Origin: an uncultured Eubacteriales bacterium | GTDB taxonomy: Bacteria; Bacillota; Clostridia; Lachnospirales; Lachnospiraceae | Length of the DNA: 34,341 nucleotides | Direction of reading: 5' to 3' | Assembly (NCBI GenBank): GCA_900314845.1 | Contig: OMWV01000007.1 | Location: 1-34,341 of the forward strand | The notes under the pieces: model-generated | What the model was told of the DNA's origin: nothing | The model's input: only the letters and a program-made list of their open reading frames with translations | Databases searched by the model: none | Translations under genes and position numbers: made by a program | Shown: positions 26,179-33,792 of the stretch, piece after piece | Position numbering within the stretch: the first letter of the stretch is position 1 | Layout: each line of letters starts with the position of its first letter

Positions 26179-26994
26179 CTATATTCCCAACAATGCAAAT
26201 GCAATGTTAAATCCGAACGCGATCGCAAACGATATAAAAATTGCTTCGCATAACCGGATAGATCCGGATGCGATATTATACATGAACATGTCCCGTATAG
26301 AATTCGTAAAGAGCAGTCCAGGAATCAACGGCATGATATCGCCAAGAACAACTTTTCTCATAGAGATATCTGGCAGCAGCTGTCCCAATCCAGCAATCAG
26401 GATCCCTGCCGCGAAAGAGCTGCCAAAAACTACAAAAAGACGGTTTATACCGCTCTTATCAAGCAGCCTTTCCACAAATGCCATCACTGCTCCGATTACA
26501 CCGGAAAGTATAGCTTCCTCTCCCGTTCCGCTGAAAAATAAGGAAAAGGCAGCTGCTGCTATAGCATAGCCGGCAGCTACTACATACCAGGGATACCCCG
26601 GCTTTCCCAAGATCCAGTGCAGCTCCGCTTTCACCTCTGCCGGAGGCAGGGGGTGTATGCAGATCCTGCGGGAAAGGTCATTCAGCTCCGATACGGCATG
26701 CAGATTATTGCTGATCTTTTTAACCCGCCTGCTCTGAGTCAGATACCCATATTCAGGGGAATAGATCGTAACTACAATGCTGTATACCGTGGCTAATGCC
26801 TCTGTCTCCTGTGCTCCGTAGGCGCGGGCGATCCGCTGCATGGAGTCCTCCACGCGGTAGATCTCCGCGCCACACTGAAGCAGATATAAACCAATATCAA
26901 GCACACAGGCAAGCCATTCTGAAGCTTCTTTAGCTGATTCCCATTCTTCCCGAGACAGTTCGTGAGACTTTCTCACAGCATTCCCTGCGAACAT
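26179..26994 (-). CDS. ThrE-type exporter, large subunit
   Basis: Membrane protein of 271 residues with the DUF1212/ThrE (PF06738) domain: a cytoplasmic amphipathic N-terminal part with YLLQCGAEIYRVEDSM (about 38-53) and about five membrane segments, including GDIMPLIPGLLFTNSIRDM near 218-236. The usual ThrE exports threonine and serine by proton antiport. Together with its neighbour it makes a complete two-part exporter. Its start is 73 bases after the dihydropyrimidinase stop, so it is probably in the same operon. Confidence 0.88.
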   Translation of the reverse strand: MFAGNAVRKSHELSREEWESAKEASEWLACVLDIGLYLLQCGAEIYRVEDSMQRIARAYGAQETEALATVYSIVVTIYSPEYGYLTQSRRVKKISNNLHAVSELNDLSRRICIHPLPPAEVKAELHWILGKPGYPWYVVAAGYAIAAAAFSLFFSGTGEEAILSGVIGAVMAFVERLLDKSGINRLFVVFGSSFAAGILIAGLGQLLPDISMRKVVLGDIMPLIPGLLFTNSIRDMFMYNIASGSIRLCEAIFISFAIAFGFNIAFALLGI

Positions 26995-27067
26995 TTTTAA
27001 ACCCTCGCTTTAACTGATAGGAATCTCTCTCCTCTGCCCCGTCGGTTTCCGGCTTACCGCTGTCTGA

Positions 27068-28447
27068 TCAACGAAATACCGGTTTTCTCTTTATGAACTT
27101 GCCCATACCAGGTTTGCCGACAAATTCACCATTGTCATAGATCAGCTGTCCGCGAAGGTATGTCTGGATCGGATATCCGTGAAGTTTCTTTCCTTCCCAG
27201 ATTGTATGGTCACAGTTTGTATGCATGTTGTTGATGCTGATCGTAAAGTCTTTGTCCTTATCGTAGATTACGATATCAGCGTCTTTGCCGACTGCCAGAG
27301 AACCCTTGTCCTCGCATCCGAAGATCTGAGCAACCTTTGTAGCGCAGAGATCTACGGCTCTTGAGAAGGAGATCTTGCCGCTGTTAGCTGCATCGAGCAT
27401 GTAAGGATACATATTCTCAATGCCTGCACAGCCATTGGGAACCTTTGTAAAGTCATCCTTGCCCCAATCCTTCTCATAGCTCTGGAACGGGCAGTGATCT
27501 GTTGCAATGATATCAATATCGCCGCTCTTGATAGCTGTCCACAGAGCATCCTGGCTCTCCTTGCCCTTCATAGGAGGTGAGCAGATGAAGTTGCGTCCGT
27601 CTTCCCTCTTATATACATCGCAGGTAAATTCAAGATACTGAGGGCAAGTCTCGATCGTAACGTCTGCGCCAGCCTGCTTAGCAGCGATAGCAGCCTCAAG
27701 GCCTTCCTTATCTGCCATATGAACGATATGGAGAGGGCCGTTTAAGTTCTTAGCCCAGTGAACCGCACGCTTGTCTGCTTCTGCCTCTACGAATTCCGGA
27801 CGGGTCATGTAGTGATACCATGCGCTTGTCTTACCTTCCGCCAGGAACTTTTCTGTGTAGTAGTCGATCAGGTCGGGATTCTCAGCGTGAACGTTGATGC
27901 GGGCGCCGAGTTCCTTTGCCCTGAGAAGCATTCTGACAAGTGTAGCATCATCTGTCATCATGTTCTCTTTCTTGTAAACCATGAAGCACTTGTAGCTTGT
28001 GATGCCTTCCTTAACAGCCTCTTCCATCTCATCGAGGATAGCTCCGCCATTTAAGTCTGTGATGCAGACATGTGTCGCATAGTCTACGCAGGCCTCTTTC
28101 TCAAGCATTGCCTTCTTCTGATTGACAAGTCCCATGATCGTATCGCCGGTGTGCTGTACAGGATAGTCAAATATCGTTGTTACACCGCCGCAGGCAGCAC
28201 CTCTTGTGCCGGACTCATAACTATCTGCGGAAACAGTTCCGCCGAAGGGCATTGCCAGATGAGTATGGGCATCCAGTGCGCCGGGAAGTACAAGCTTTCC
28301 TTTTACATCTACAACGGACTCAGCGCTCTCCAGGGGAATATTTTTTCCGATGCAGGCAATCTTGCCGTCTTTGACTGCAACATCTGCATCAAACATTTCA
28401 GATGCGGTTACAACCGTACCGTTAATAAAAAGCAGATCATACTTCAT
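27068..28447 (-). CDS. hydA: Dihydropyrimidinase (D-hydantoinase family)
   Basis: Cytoplasmic cyclic-amide hydrolase of 459 residues that opens dihydrouracil to N-carbamoyl-beta-alanine. All metal-site residues of the family are present: H61 and H63 (DAHTHLAMPFGG), the carbamylated lysine K153 (SYKCFMVYK), H187 (NVHAEN), H243 (HIVHM) and D317 (ATDHCPF). Length fits the family. AAGGAGC precedes the ATG. It lies between PreA and the ThrE pair; a hairpin at 28490-28517 sits in the gap from preA. Confidence 0.95.
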   Translation of the reverse strand: MKYDLLFINGTVVTASEMFDADVAVKDGKIACIGKNIPLESAESVVDVKGKLVLPGALDAHTHLAMPFGGTVSADSYESGTRGAACGGVTTIFDYPVQHTGDTIMGLVNQKKAMLEKEACVDYATHVCITDLNGGAILDEMEEAVKEGITSYKCFMVYKKENMMTDDATLVRMLLRAKELGARINVHAENPDLIDYYTEKFLAEGKTSAWYHYMTRPEFVEAEADKRAVHWAKNLNGPLHIVHMADKEGLEAAIAAKQAGADVTIETCPQYLEFTCDVYKREDGRNFICSPPMKGKESQDALWTAIKSGDIDIIATDHCPFQSYEKDWGKDDFTKVPNGCAGIENMYPYMLDAANSGKISFSRAVDLCATKVAQIFGCEDKGSLAVGKDADIVIYDKDKDFTISINNMHTNCDHTIWEGKKLHGYPIQTYLRGQLIYDNGEFVGKPGMGKFIKRKPVFR

Positions 28448-28489
28448 ATTTTTGCTCCTTTCTGACCAGATATCTCTGATCAGTTATTT

Positions 28490-28517
28490 TGATCCAACTG
28501 ATTGGGTATTTGGATCA
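28490..28517 (-). other. Intercistronic hairpin between preA and hydA
   Basis: Minus strand: TGATCCAA (28510-28517 read in reverse) pairs perfectly with TTGGATCA, 12-base loop, and no U-tract follows. It is not a terminator; it may protect or process the mRNA. Confidence 0.55.
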
Positions 28518-28519
28518 GA

Positions 28520-29776
28520 TTACAGATACTTTGTCTGCATTTCTACAGCGTGCTCTTTCTCGCCTTCCTTGAACCTTACGGTGTGAGGATGGATGCAGTC
28601 CATAACAGGACATACATTCAGGCACAGATGACAGCCTACACAGCGGTCTTCATTGATATGAGCCTTTCTTGTCTCAGGATTAAACTCTATAGCCTGGTGC
28701 TGGCCGTCATAGCAGGAGATGTAGCATCTTCCGCAGCCGATGCACTTGTCCTCATCGATGCGAGGAAGCAGCTGATAGCTTCTGTCAAGCTTGTCAACGC
28801 CTTCAATATTTGAAAGAGCCTTTCCTACCAGATCGCTGACATGGTCGATATTATGCTCTTCCATGTAGTGAGACAGACCGGAGATCAGATCTTCAACGAT
28901 CCTGTAGCCATACTGCATAACTGCAGTTGTAACCTGTACGTTCTCACATCCGAGAAGGATATATTCCAGAGCATCCTGCCAGCTCTCGATTCCGCCGATA
29001 CCGGACAGAGGCACATCCTTTAAGATGGGATCATGCTTCAGATCTGAGCAGAAACGAAGACCGATCGGCTTTACTGCCGCACCGGAAAGTCCGGAAACAC
29101 CACTCCTGCCGTTTACGACAGGCATTGCAGTCATAAAGTCGAGGTTGATATTTGTGATAGACTTTACTGTATTGATCGCGGAAAGTCCTGCTGCGCCGCC
29201 TTCTATACATGCTCGTCCGGGAATCTCCATTGTGGCAAGGTTCGGAGTCATCTTTGCGATGATCGGGATATCTGTTGCCTGGGAAATGATCTCACAGTAG
29301 TGCTTTACGAGCTCAGGATTCGTGCCGACATCGGATCCCATGGAAGATGTAGTCATCTGCGGACATGAGAAGTTTAACTCGATGAGGTCAACACCGCATT
29401 CTGTTACTTTCTTTGTCAGACGTACCCATGTATCGTCATCTGATCCCATGATGGATGCAACGATAACCTTGTTCGGGAAATCTTTCTTTAATCTGCGAAG
29501 GGCATCCAGGTCAACATCCAGCGGCTTGTCGGATGTTACTTCCATGTTCTTTAACGCGATCCAGGGTGTGCCTTCCTTTGTGCTGATATCATATCTCGGT
29601 GAGCAGTGATCTCCGACAGGATCAGAGATTGTCTTATAGAAAACACCGCCCCAGCCTGTTTCCAGGGCCTTTGCTACCATCTCATAATTTCCGCCGACGC
29701 AGGAAGAGGAAAGGAAGAAAGGATTCTCACAATGTACTCCCAGATAATCGATGGATAAATCTTTCTTAATTGCCAT
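28520..29776 (-). CDS. preA: Dihydropyrimidine dehydrogenase subunit PreA
   Basis: FMN and iron-sulfur subunit that reduces uracil or thymine, about 418 residues. It has the dihydroorotate-dehydrogenase-like barrel (LGVHCENPFFLSSSCVGGNYE at the N-terminus, NFSCPQM, AKMTPN, LSGIGGIESW) and two C-terminal [4Fe-4S] motifs: CIGCGRCYISC and CVGCHLCLNVCP. I choose ATG 29776 with GGGAGGA upstream rather than an earlier in-frame start at 29800. Its NAD(P)H-oxidising partner PreT lies immediately upstream but is only a remnant, so activity may depend on another PreT or electron donor. Confidence 0.93.
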   Translation of the reverse strand: MAIKKDLSIDYLGVHCENPFFLSSSCVGGNYEMVAKALETGWGGVFYKTISDPVGDHCSPRYDISTKEGTPWIALKNMEVTSDKPLDVDLDALRRLKKDFPNKVIVASIMGSDDDTWVRLTKKVTECGVDLIELNFSCPQMTTSSMGSDVGTNPELVKHYCEIISQATDIPIIAKMTPNLATMEIPGRACIEGGAAGLSAINTVKSITNINLDFMTAMPVVNGRSGVSGLSGAAVKPIGLRFCSDLKHDPILKDVPLSGIGGIESWQDALEYILLGCENVQVTTAVMQYGYRIVEDLISGLSHYMEEHNIDHVSDLVGKALSNIEGVDKLDRSYQLLPRIDEDKCIGCGRCYISCYDGQHQAIEFNPETRKAHINEDRCVGCHLCLNVCPVMDCIHPHTVRFKEGEKEHAVEMQTKYL

Positions 29777-29796
29777 AAGTCTTAATCCTCCCTCTA

Positions 29797-30162
29797 TCAT
29801 ACCAGATAATTTTCAATTGCTAAAGCTGCTTCTTTGCCATCTGCAACTGCCTGAACAACTGTTGCGCCTCTTGAAGCTTTCATATCGCCGCCGATAAATA
29901 CACCGTCAGCTGCCTTGAAATCGCTGTACTCGTCTTCGATCGCCTGTCCGATCGCAAAGACAACCATATCTGCCTTCAGGGTCATGGAAGACTCTCCGTC
30001 ACGGCCCTTTGTTACAAATGCGGTAACTTTTCCGTCTTTGCCTTCTACTGCCTGGGGCGCGAACTGTGTATACATCGGAATGCCCATGCTCTGTACAAGC
30101 TTTACTTCATCCATATCTGCAGGAGCTTCTCCGATCGTTCTTCTGTAAACGATGGCTGCATT
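29797..30162 (-). pseudogene. preT: PreT remnant (C-terminal third only)
   Basis: This is the end of the flavin/NAD(P) subunit of dihydropyrimidine dehydrogenase (glutamate-synthase beta-like). Recognisable sequence begins about AIVYRRTIGEAPADMDEV and runs through ADMVVFAIGQAI and the GGDMKASRGATVVQAVADGKEAA tail of the second nucleotide domain. The N-terminal iron-sulfur region and the FAD motif are gone; a full PreT is over 400 residues, so about two thirds is missing. Upstream the frame stays open to a stop at 30232-30234 in A+T-rich DNA, but without recognisable PreT sequence. The first internal ATG is at 30114. It ends 20 bases before the preA start. Confidence 0.85.
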
Positions 30163-30316
30163 CAGATGCCATCCGGAAGCGCCATAATATCGCTCAATTT
30201 TCTTGTCATTTTTGCATTTGTTTTGTACATATCATATGATAATTCATGATGCGGTTAGAGAGTAAATAGGAAAAAATAATTTTTTTCTTTTACCCAAAAA
30301 AATCACATTTTGAAAG

Positions 30317-30334
30317 TCTCAAGTACACTTTAGA
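30317..30334. promoter_or_regulatory. MerR-type dyad upstream of the preT remnant
   Basis: TCTCAAGTACACTTTAGA is an 18-base near-palindrome (one mismatch pair), very like SoxR/MerR-family operators built on CTCAAGT..ACTTGAG. The minus-strand promoter around it is poor: GAGACT, 19 bases, TTCAAA. It is probably the target of the adjacent MerR protein. Confidence 0.5.
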
Positions 30335-30374
30335 GTCTCCTGTGGGATTGGCTCTGCATCCCGCCGCTTTCACT

Positions 30375-30410
30375 AAAAAAAGTCCTCTCCTGCGTCATAC
30401 AGGAAAGGAC
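30375..30410 (-). terminator. Terminator after the MerR-type gene
   Basis: Minus strand: GTCCTTTCCTG (30400-30410) pairs with CAGGAGAGGAC (30382-30392) with one mismatch, followed by seven T. It insulates the regulator from the preT-preA operon. Confidence 0.9.
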
Positions 30411-30441
30411 GATATTCACTCAGCCGGGCTGCTATGATCAC

Positions 30442-31299
30442 CTACTGGGGCTTTACATCGGACACAGGGATGATGATCTGTGTTACCTGGTCCTCTTTAT
30501 TTGTAAGATCGATCGGCGAGATCACGAATCTCTCCGTTGAGGGGCCCGTAATATAGAGATCATTCTTCTTGATCCAGCGATTCAGCTCTATATAGGCCAT
30601 GTAGATGGAACTGTAATCCCCGGTATAGTTCAATACGGCAGCCGTAAATCCGCCAAAGCTGCGGACCCCCTCTTTCTGGGCGTCATCTTCCGAAACATGC
30701 ACGCCGAACTCTACATCGCAGTCATTTTCCAGGATCTGTCCCAGCAATTCCGTATAGTAGGTCACGTAAAAGGATCCGACCATATCCAGACGTCTCTTCT
30801 GGACCTGTTCTGTCATATTAACCCAGCGGTCCATGCTGACATCCTCATTATGGTAGGAATGAATGACCGCCCGCTCGCTGAACAGATGGATCTGAGGAAC
30901 CTGTTCTATTCTTGGCTGCCTGGATCCGGGGTCGTTCAGAATCTCTATGCCTTCACGGATCCGCTCCCTGATATGTATGATCAGCTGCCGATTGCGGACA
31001 AGATTATCGATCTCTTTATCGATCGCAGCTTCCTTTTGCAAAAAGAATTCCTCCAGTGTATCTGCTGAATTTTTGCTGGTGATCTCCTTTATCTCTTTTA
31101 AGCTGAAGTTCAGAATACGAAGCCTGCGGATCAGAAAAGCCGTAACCAGCTGATCATCGGTGTAATAGCGGTATTTGCTGTCAGATTTGCGTACTTTCGG
31201 GATCAGAAGTCCGATATTGTCATAATAACGCAGCGTTGGTATTGAGATGTTGGTAAGTTCTGATGTTTTGCCTATGGAGTAATACTTATCTTTGCTCAA
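30442..31299 (-). CDS. MerR family regulator with GyrI-like effector domain
   Basis: Cytoplasmic transcription regulator of 285 residues, BmrR-like in layout. The MerR helix-turn-helix is at the start (YSIGKTSELTNISIPTLRYYD, with IGLLIP and YRYYTDDQL), then a coiled dimer helix (about 85-120) and a C-terminal GyrI-like ligand domain (about 130-280, with GGFTAAVLNYTGDYSSIY and WIKKNDLYITGPSTERFV). It starts at TTG 31299 with AAAGGGGA upstream. It lies between the CoA-pathway operon and the pyrimidine operon, so it may sense a pathway intermediate. Autoregulation is not visible. Confidence 0.88.
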   Translation of the reverse strand: MSKDKYYSIGKTSELTNISIPTLRYYDNIGLLIPKVRKSDSKYRYYTDDQLVTAFLIRRLRILNFSLKEIKEITSKNSADTLEEFFLQKEAAIDKEIDNLVRNRQLIIHIRERIREGIEILNDPGSRQPRIEQVPQIHLFSERAVIHSYHNEDVSMDRWVNMTEQVQKRRLDMVGSFYVTYYTELLGQILENDCDVEFGVHVSEDDAQKEGVRSFGGFTAAVLNYTGDYSSIYMAYIELNRWIKKNDLYITGPSTERFVISPIDLTNKEDQVTQIIIPVSDVKPQ

Positions 31300-31373
31300 A
31301 TATAAATCCCCTTTCTATAAGTCAGGTCAAAAAGGAATTCAATACAATGAATTGGGCATGCATCCCATTTTGC

Positions 31374-31379
31374 ATTATA
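31374..31379 (-). promoter_or_regulatory. Candidate -10 of the MerR-type gene
   Basis: Minus strand TATAAT lies about 75 bases before the TTG start. No consensus -35 sits 16-18 bases upstream. A TTGACA at 31388-31393 is only 8 bases away and cannot pair with it in a normal promoter. Confidence 0.35.
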
Positions 31380-31442
31380 ATACTTTTTGTCAATATCAGA
31401 TAGACTTCATCGTACGAATTTTTATTCTTGAGCACAAACGCC

Positions 31443-31471
31443 AAAAGCTCTGCCCGGAGTACCGGGCAGAG
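31443..31471 (-). terminator. Terminator of the CoA-pathway operon
   Basis: Minus strand: CTCTGCCCGG, a 4-base loop, CCGGGCAGAG, a perfect 10-base stem followed by C and four T. It lies 72 bases past the end of the 122-residue hotdog gene. Confidence 0.85.
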
Positions 31472-31542
31472 ACAAGGCATATTCGAAGCAGGTCTTATCC
31501 TGTACACAACCCGTGCACAGGCTAGACTCGTTCAGGAATTCC

Positions 31543-31911
31543 TTATTTTACTTCATATACATACTGTGTTGCAGTTGTAAGGGGAGGCTCTGCATTCACA
31601 TCCACAGAACTTTCAAAGGGAGGATTCTCGGGAGTGCCGATGATCCGGTAAGAGCGAACCTCTATCAGGGCTTTGTTTCCTTCCATCCTGTTTACCTTTG
31701 CGTGGAACTCAAGATAATCGCCTGCTGCGATGGGAAGATAAAATCTTGTCTTCTTTACACGAACCAGATGTCCTGTGTTATGAAATACCTTTGCCATCAG
31801 GCGATTTGCGCAGTGCTCCATCTCTGTCATGCAGCGTGCTCCGTTTACAACTCCGCCTTTATAAAATACGTCTCTGTCAGACATTCTGTAGCGCATTACT
31901 ACTTCTTCCAT
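31543..31911 (-). CDS. Hotdog protein resembling beta-alanyl-CoA ammonia lyase (subunit 1)
   Basis: Cytoplasmic hotdog-fold protein of 122 residues. RYRMSDRDVFYKGGVVNGAR (7-26) and RFYLPIAAGDYLEFHAKVNRM (about 56-76) resemble beta-alanyl-CoA and 3-aminobutyryl-CoA ammonia lyases as I recall them. The NGAR part at 23-26 is kept, but where those enzymes have G-D..T-E this protein reads E32, H33, N36 and R37. It is therefore probably one half of a pair. AGGAGG is eight bases before the ATG. Next to a second, complementary hotdog gene and a CoA-transferase. Confidence 0.75.
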   Translation of the reverse strand: MEEVVMRYRMSDRDVFYKGGVVNGARCMTEMEHCANRLMAKVFHNTGHLVRVKKTRFYLPIAAGDYLEFHAKVNRMEGNKALIEVRSYRIIGTPENPPFESSVDVNAEPPLTTATQYVYEVK

Positions 31912-32008
31912 ATTTTCCTCCTTCTATCAATACGGGCGTATCCTGTTTTCATTTTCCTGCAGGATCAAACCGCCGTTCATTCAACTGTACTCACTATCAC
32001 ACAGAGGA

Positions 32009-32500
32009 TCAATCTACGTCATTATCAAAACCGGTATCAGATTCCGGAAAATCTTCATTTGCTGCCCAGGGATCTGCTACGATTCCTTCCGGCTGCTTTC
32101 CTCTCTGCAGCACCTTCTTAACAACAAGACGAACGGTGCCCTCGATCATAAGCTCAGGCTCATCGAACCATACCATGTCGCCCTCTTTGTAATCAGCTGC
32201 TCCCAGCCTCTTAGCGGATGCTGCAAGGCGGTATACCTGGAACTTACAGTCTCTGGAACTGTTGCCCACATGAGTGATCTCTGCCTTGTAATCGATCATA
32301 TCGCCTACATAGGCATCCTTATAAAGCTTTACATTCCAGTAACCGAGATCCAGGGACTCATCACCGTCATTTAAGATCATCTGCTCTGTGATCGCGTCAC
32401 CGATAAAATCAAACTGGCGGCCCTGAGGGATCCTTCCATCAATATCCGCTCCATCTGCTGCTGTCATGTTATGACTAAGAATAGTCATTCTCTGTGCCAT
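32009..32500 (-). CDS. Hotdog protein resembling beta-alanyl-CoA ammonia lyase (subunit 2)
   Basis: Cytoplasmic hotdog-fold protein of 163 residues. GDAITEQMI (34-42), DGDESLDLGYWNVKLY and YVGDMIDYKAEITHVGNSSR (64-83) resemble beta-alanyl-CoA:ammonia lyase as I recall it. It keeps the G-D..T-E motif that its neighbour lacks, but reads QGR where the other has NGAR. An acidic tail (FPESDTGFDNDVD) is extra. AGGAGG lies before ATG 32500. Its stop is about 97 bases from the start of the partner gene. A general hotdog thioesterase or dehydratase is the alternative. Confidence 0.75.
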   Translation of the reverse strand: MAQRMTILSHNMTAADGADIDGRIPQGRQFDFIGDAITEQMILNDGDESLDLGYWNVKLYKDAYVGDMIDYKAEITHVGNSSRDCKFQVYRLAASAKRLGAADYKEGDMVWFDEPELMIEGTVRLVVKKVLQRGKQPEGIVADPWAANEDFPESDTGFDNDVD

Positions 32501-32573
32501 TTTTTCTGCCTCCTTTGTTTACTGCGGGCCGCGCAGGGCCCTGTTTTTCATGAAACGATGAAACACCTTTACT

Positions 32574-33761
32574 TTAGATAACGCCTTCTGCTTTCAACTG
32601 TTTTTCTTCTTCTTCTGTCAATCCAAAGACTTCGCGGTTATGCTGACCGACAAGCGGCGACGGAGCCACGACTTCTCCCGGACTTTCAGAAAGCTTGGGA
32701 ACGATTCCCTGGATATACAAGTCCCCGGCTGTCGGGTGCTGTACATGGACCATCATGTCCCTTGACTGGATCTGGGGATGCTCTATCGCTTCCTTTACGC
32801 TTAAGACCGGTCCACAGGGAACATCAACCTCAGCCATGATAGTTTCTATCTCTTTCTTCGTGTGCCTGCCGGCATATTCAGACATGATCTCGTAGAGAGC
32901 CGGCTTGTAGTTTTCGCGGCGCAGCTCATTGGTTGCGAATCGCTCATCCTCCAGAAGATCTTCGCGGTCCATGACCTTGCAAAGTCTCGCCCACATCTTG
33001 TCATTGCCGACTCCAAATGCTACATAGCCGTCTTTGCAGGGGAATACGTCGAAGGGCGCGATCGATGCGTCGATATTTCCCTTCCGCTCCAATATCTGAT
33101 TGCTCATGGTATAGAAGGGGATCGCATTCTCCAGCATACTGAAGATGGTATCTACCATAGCGACATCTACGAGCTGGCCTTTTCCTGTCTTTTCTCTGTA
33201 GTAGAGGGCGATCATCGCTCCGACCATCTGATAGATGCCGGATACATGATCCGCGATAGAGGGGCCTGCCTTTACCGGCGGCATCTCCGGATAACCGGTC
33301 ATATACATCAGGCCGCCCATAGCCTGGGCTACGATGTCATAACAGGGTCTGGTTTTAAGCGGGCTGGTCTGGCCGAAACCGGATCCCGATACATAGATCA
33401 GACGGGGGTTGATCTTCTTTAATGTTTCATAATCAATCTTTAACTTTTTCGTTACGCCGCCCTTATAGTTCTCACAGACAATATCTGCATCCTTTACCAG
33501 GTCATAGAACATCTGCAGGCCTTTTTCAGACTTCAGATTCAAGGTGCAGCCCTTTTTGTTGCGGTTTACGCTGGCGAAGAAGCCGCTTTCCCCGGACACT
33601 TCATCAATCGGTCCCCAGGTACGGCACTGTTCTCCTCCGACCGGTTCTATCTTGATTACGTCCGCCCCGAAATCTGCAAAAAACATCGTACAGAAAGGAC
33701 CGCTCAAAGCAGATGTCAGGTCAATGACCTTTAAGCCCTGCAGCGCTTTTGATTTTCCCAT
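32574..33761 (-). CDS. Class III CoA-transferase (CaiB/BaiF family)
   Basis: Cytoplasmic CoA-transferase of 395 residues from ATG 33761, preferred over an in-frame start at 33785 because AAGGAG lies just ahead. The fold's features are clear: GLKVIDLTSALSGPF at the start, FADFGADVIKIEP (28-40), and NRNKKGCTLNL. The catalytic aspartate should be D171 (AGPSIADHVSGIY), by position in formyl-CoA transferase. Next to two ammonia-lyase-like proteins and an acyl-CoA dehydrogenase, it could charge beta-alanine or a related amino acid with CoA. The donor is unknown. Confidence 0.88.
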   Translation of the reverse strand: MGKSKALQGLKVIDLTSALSGPFCTMFFADFGADVIKIEPVGGEQCRTWGPIDEVSGESGFFASVNRNKKGCTLNLKSEKGLQMFYDLVKDADIVCENYKGGVTKKLKIDYETLKKINPRLIYVSGSGFGQTSPLKTRPCYDIVAQAMGGLMYMTGYPEMPPVKAGPSIADHVSGIYQMVGAMIALYYREKTGKGQLVDVAMVDTIFSMLENAIPFYTMSNQILERKGNIDASIAPFDVFPCKDGYVAFGVGNDKMWARLCKVMDREDLLEDERFATNELRRENYKPALYEIMSEYAGRHTKKEIETIMAEVDVPCGPVLSVKEAIEHPQIQSRDMMVHVQHPTAGDLYIQGIVPKLSESPGEVVAPSPLVGQHNREVFGLTEEEEKQLKAEGVI

Positions 33762-33792
33762 AGATAACTCCTTTGTTGCATTCACCTACTGA

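Noticed and set aside
28520-29776. PreA has valine where mammalian dihydropyrimidine dehydrogenase has its catalytic cysteine (MGSDVG against MGLACG)
   Set aside because: From memory bacterial PreA proteins often lack cysteine there, so this is probably normal and not a defect.
31374-31393. TTGACA and TATAAT near the MerR-type gene
   Set aside because: They are separated by 8 bases, too near to form one promoter. Only the TATAAT was kept, as a weak candidate.
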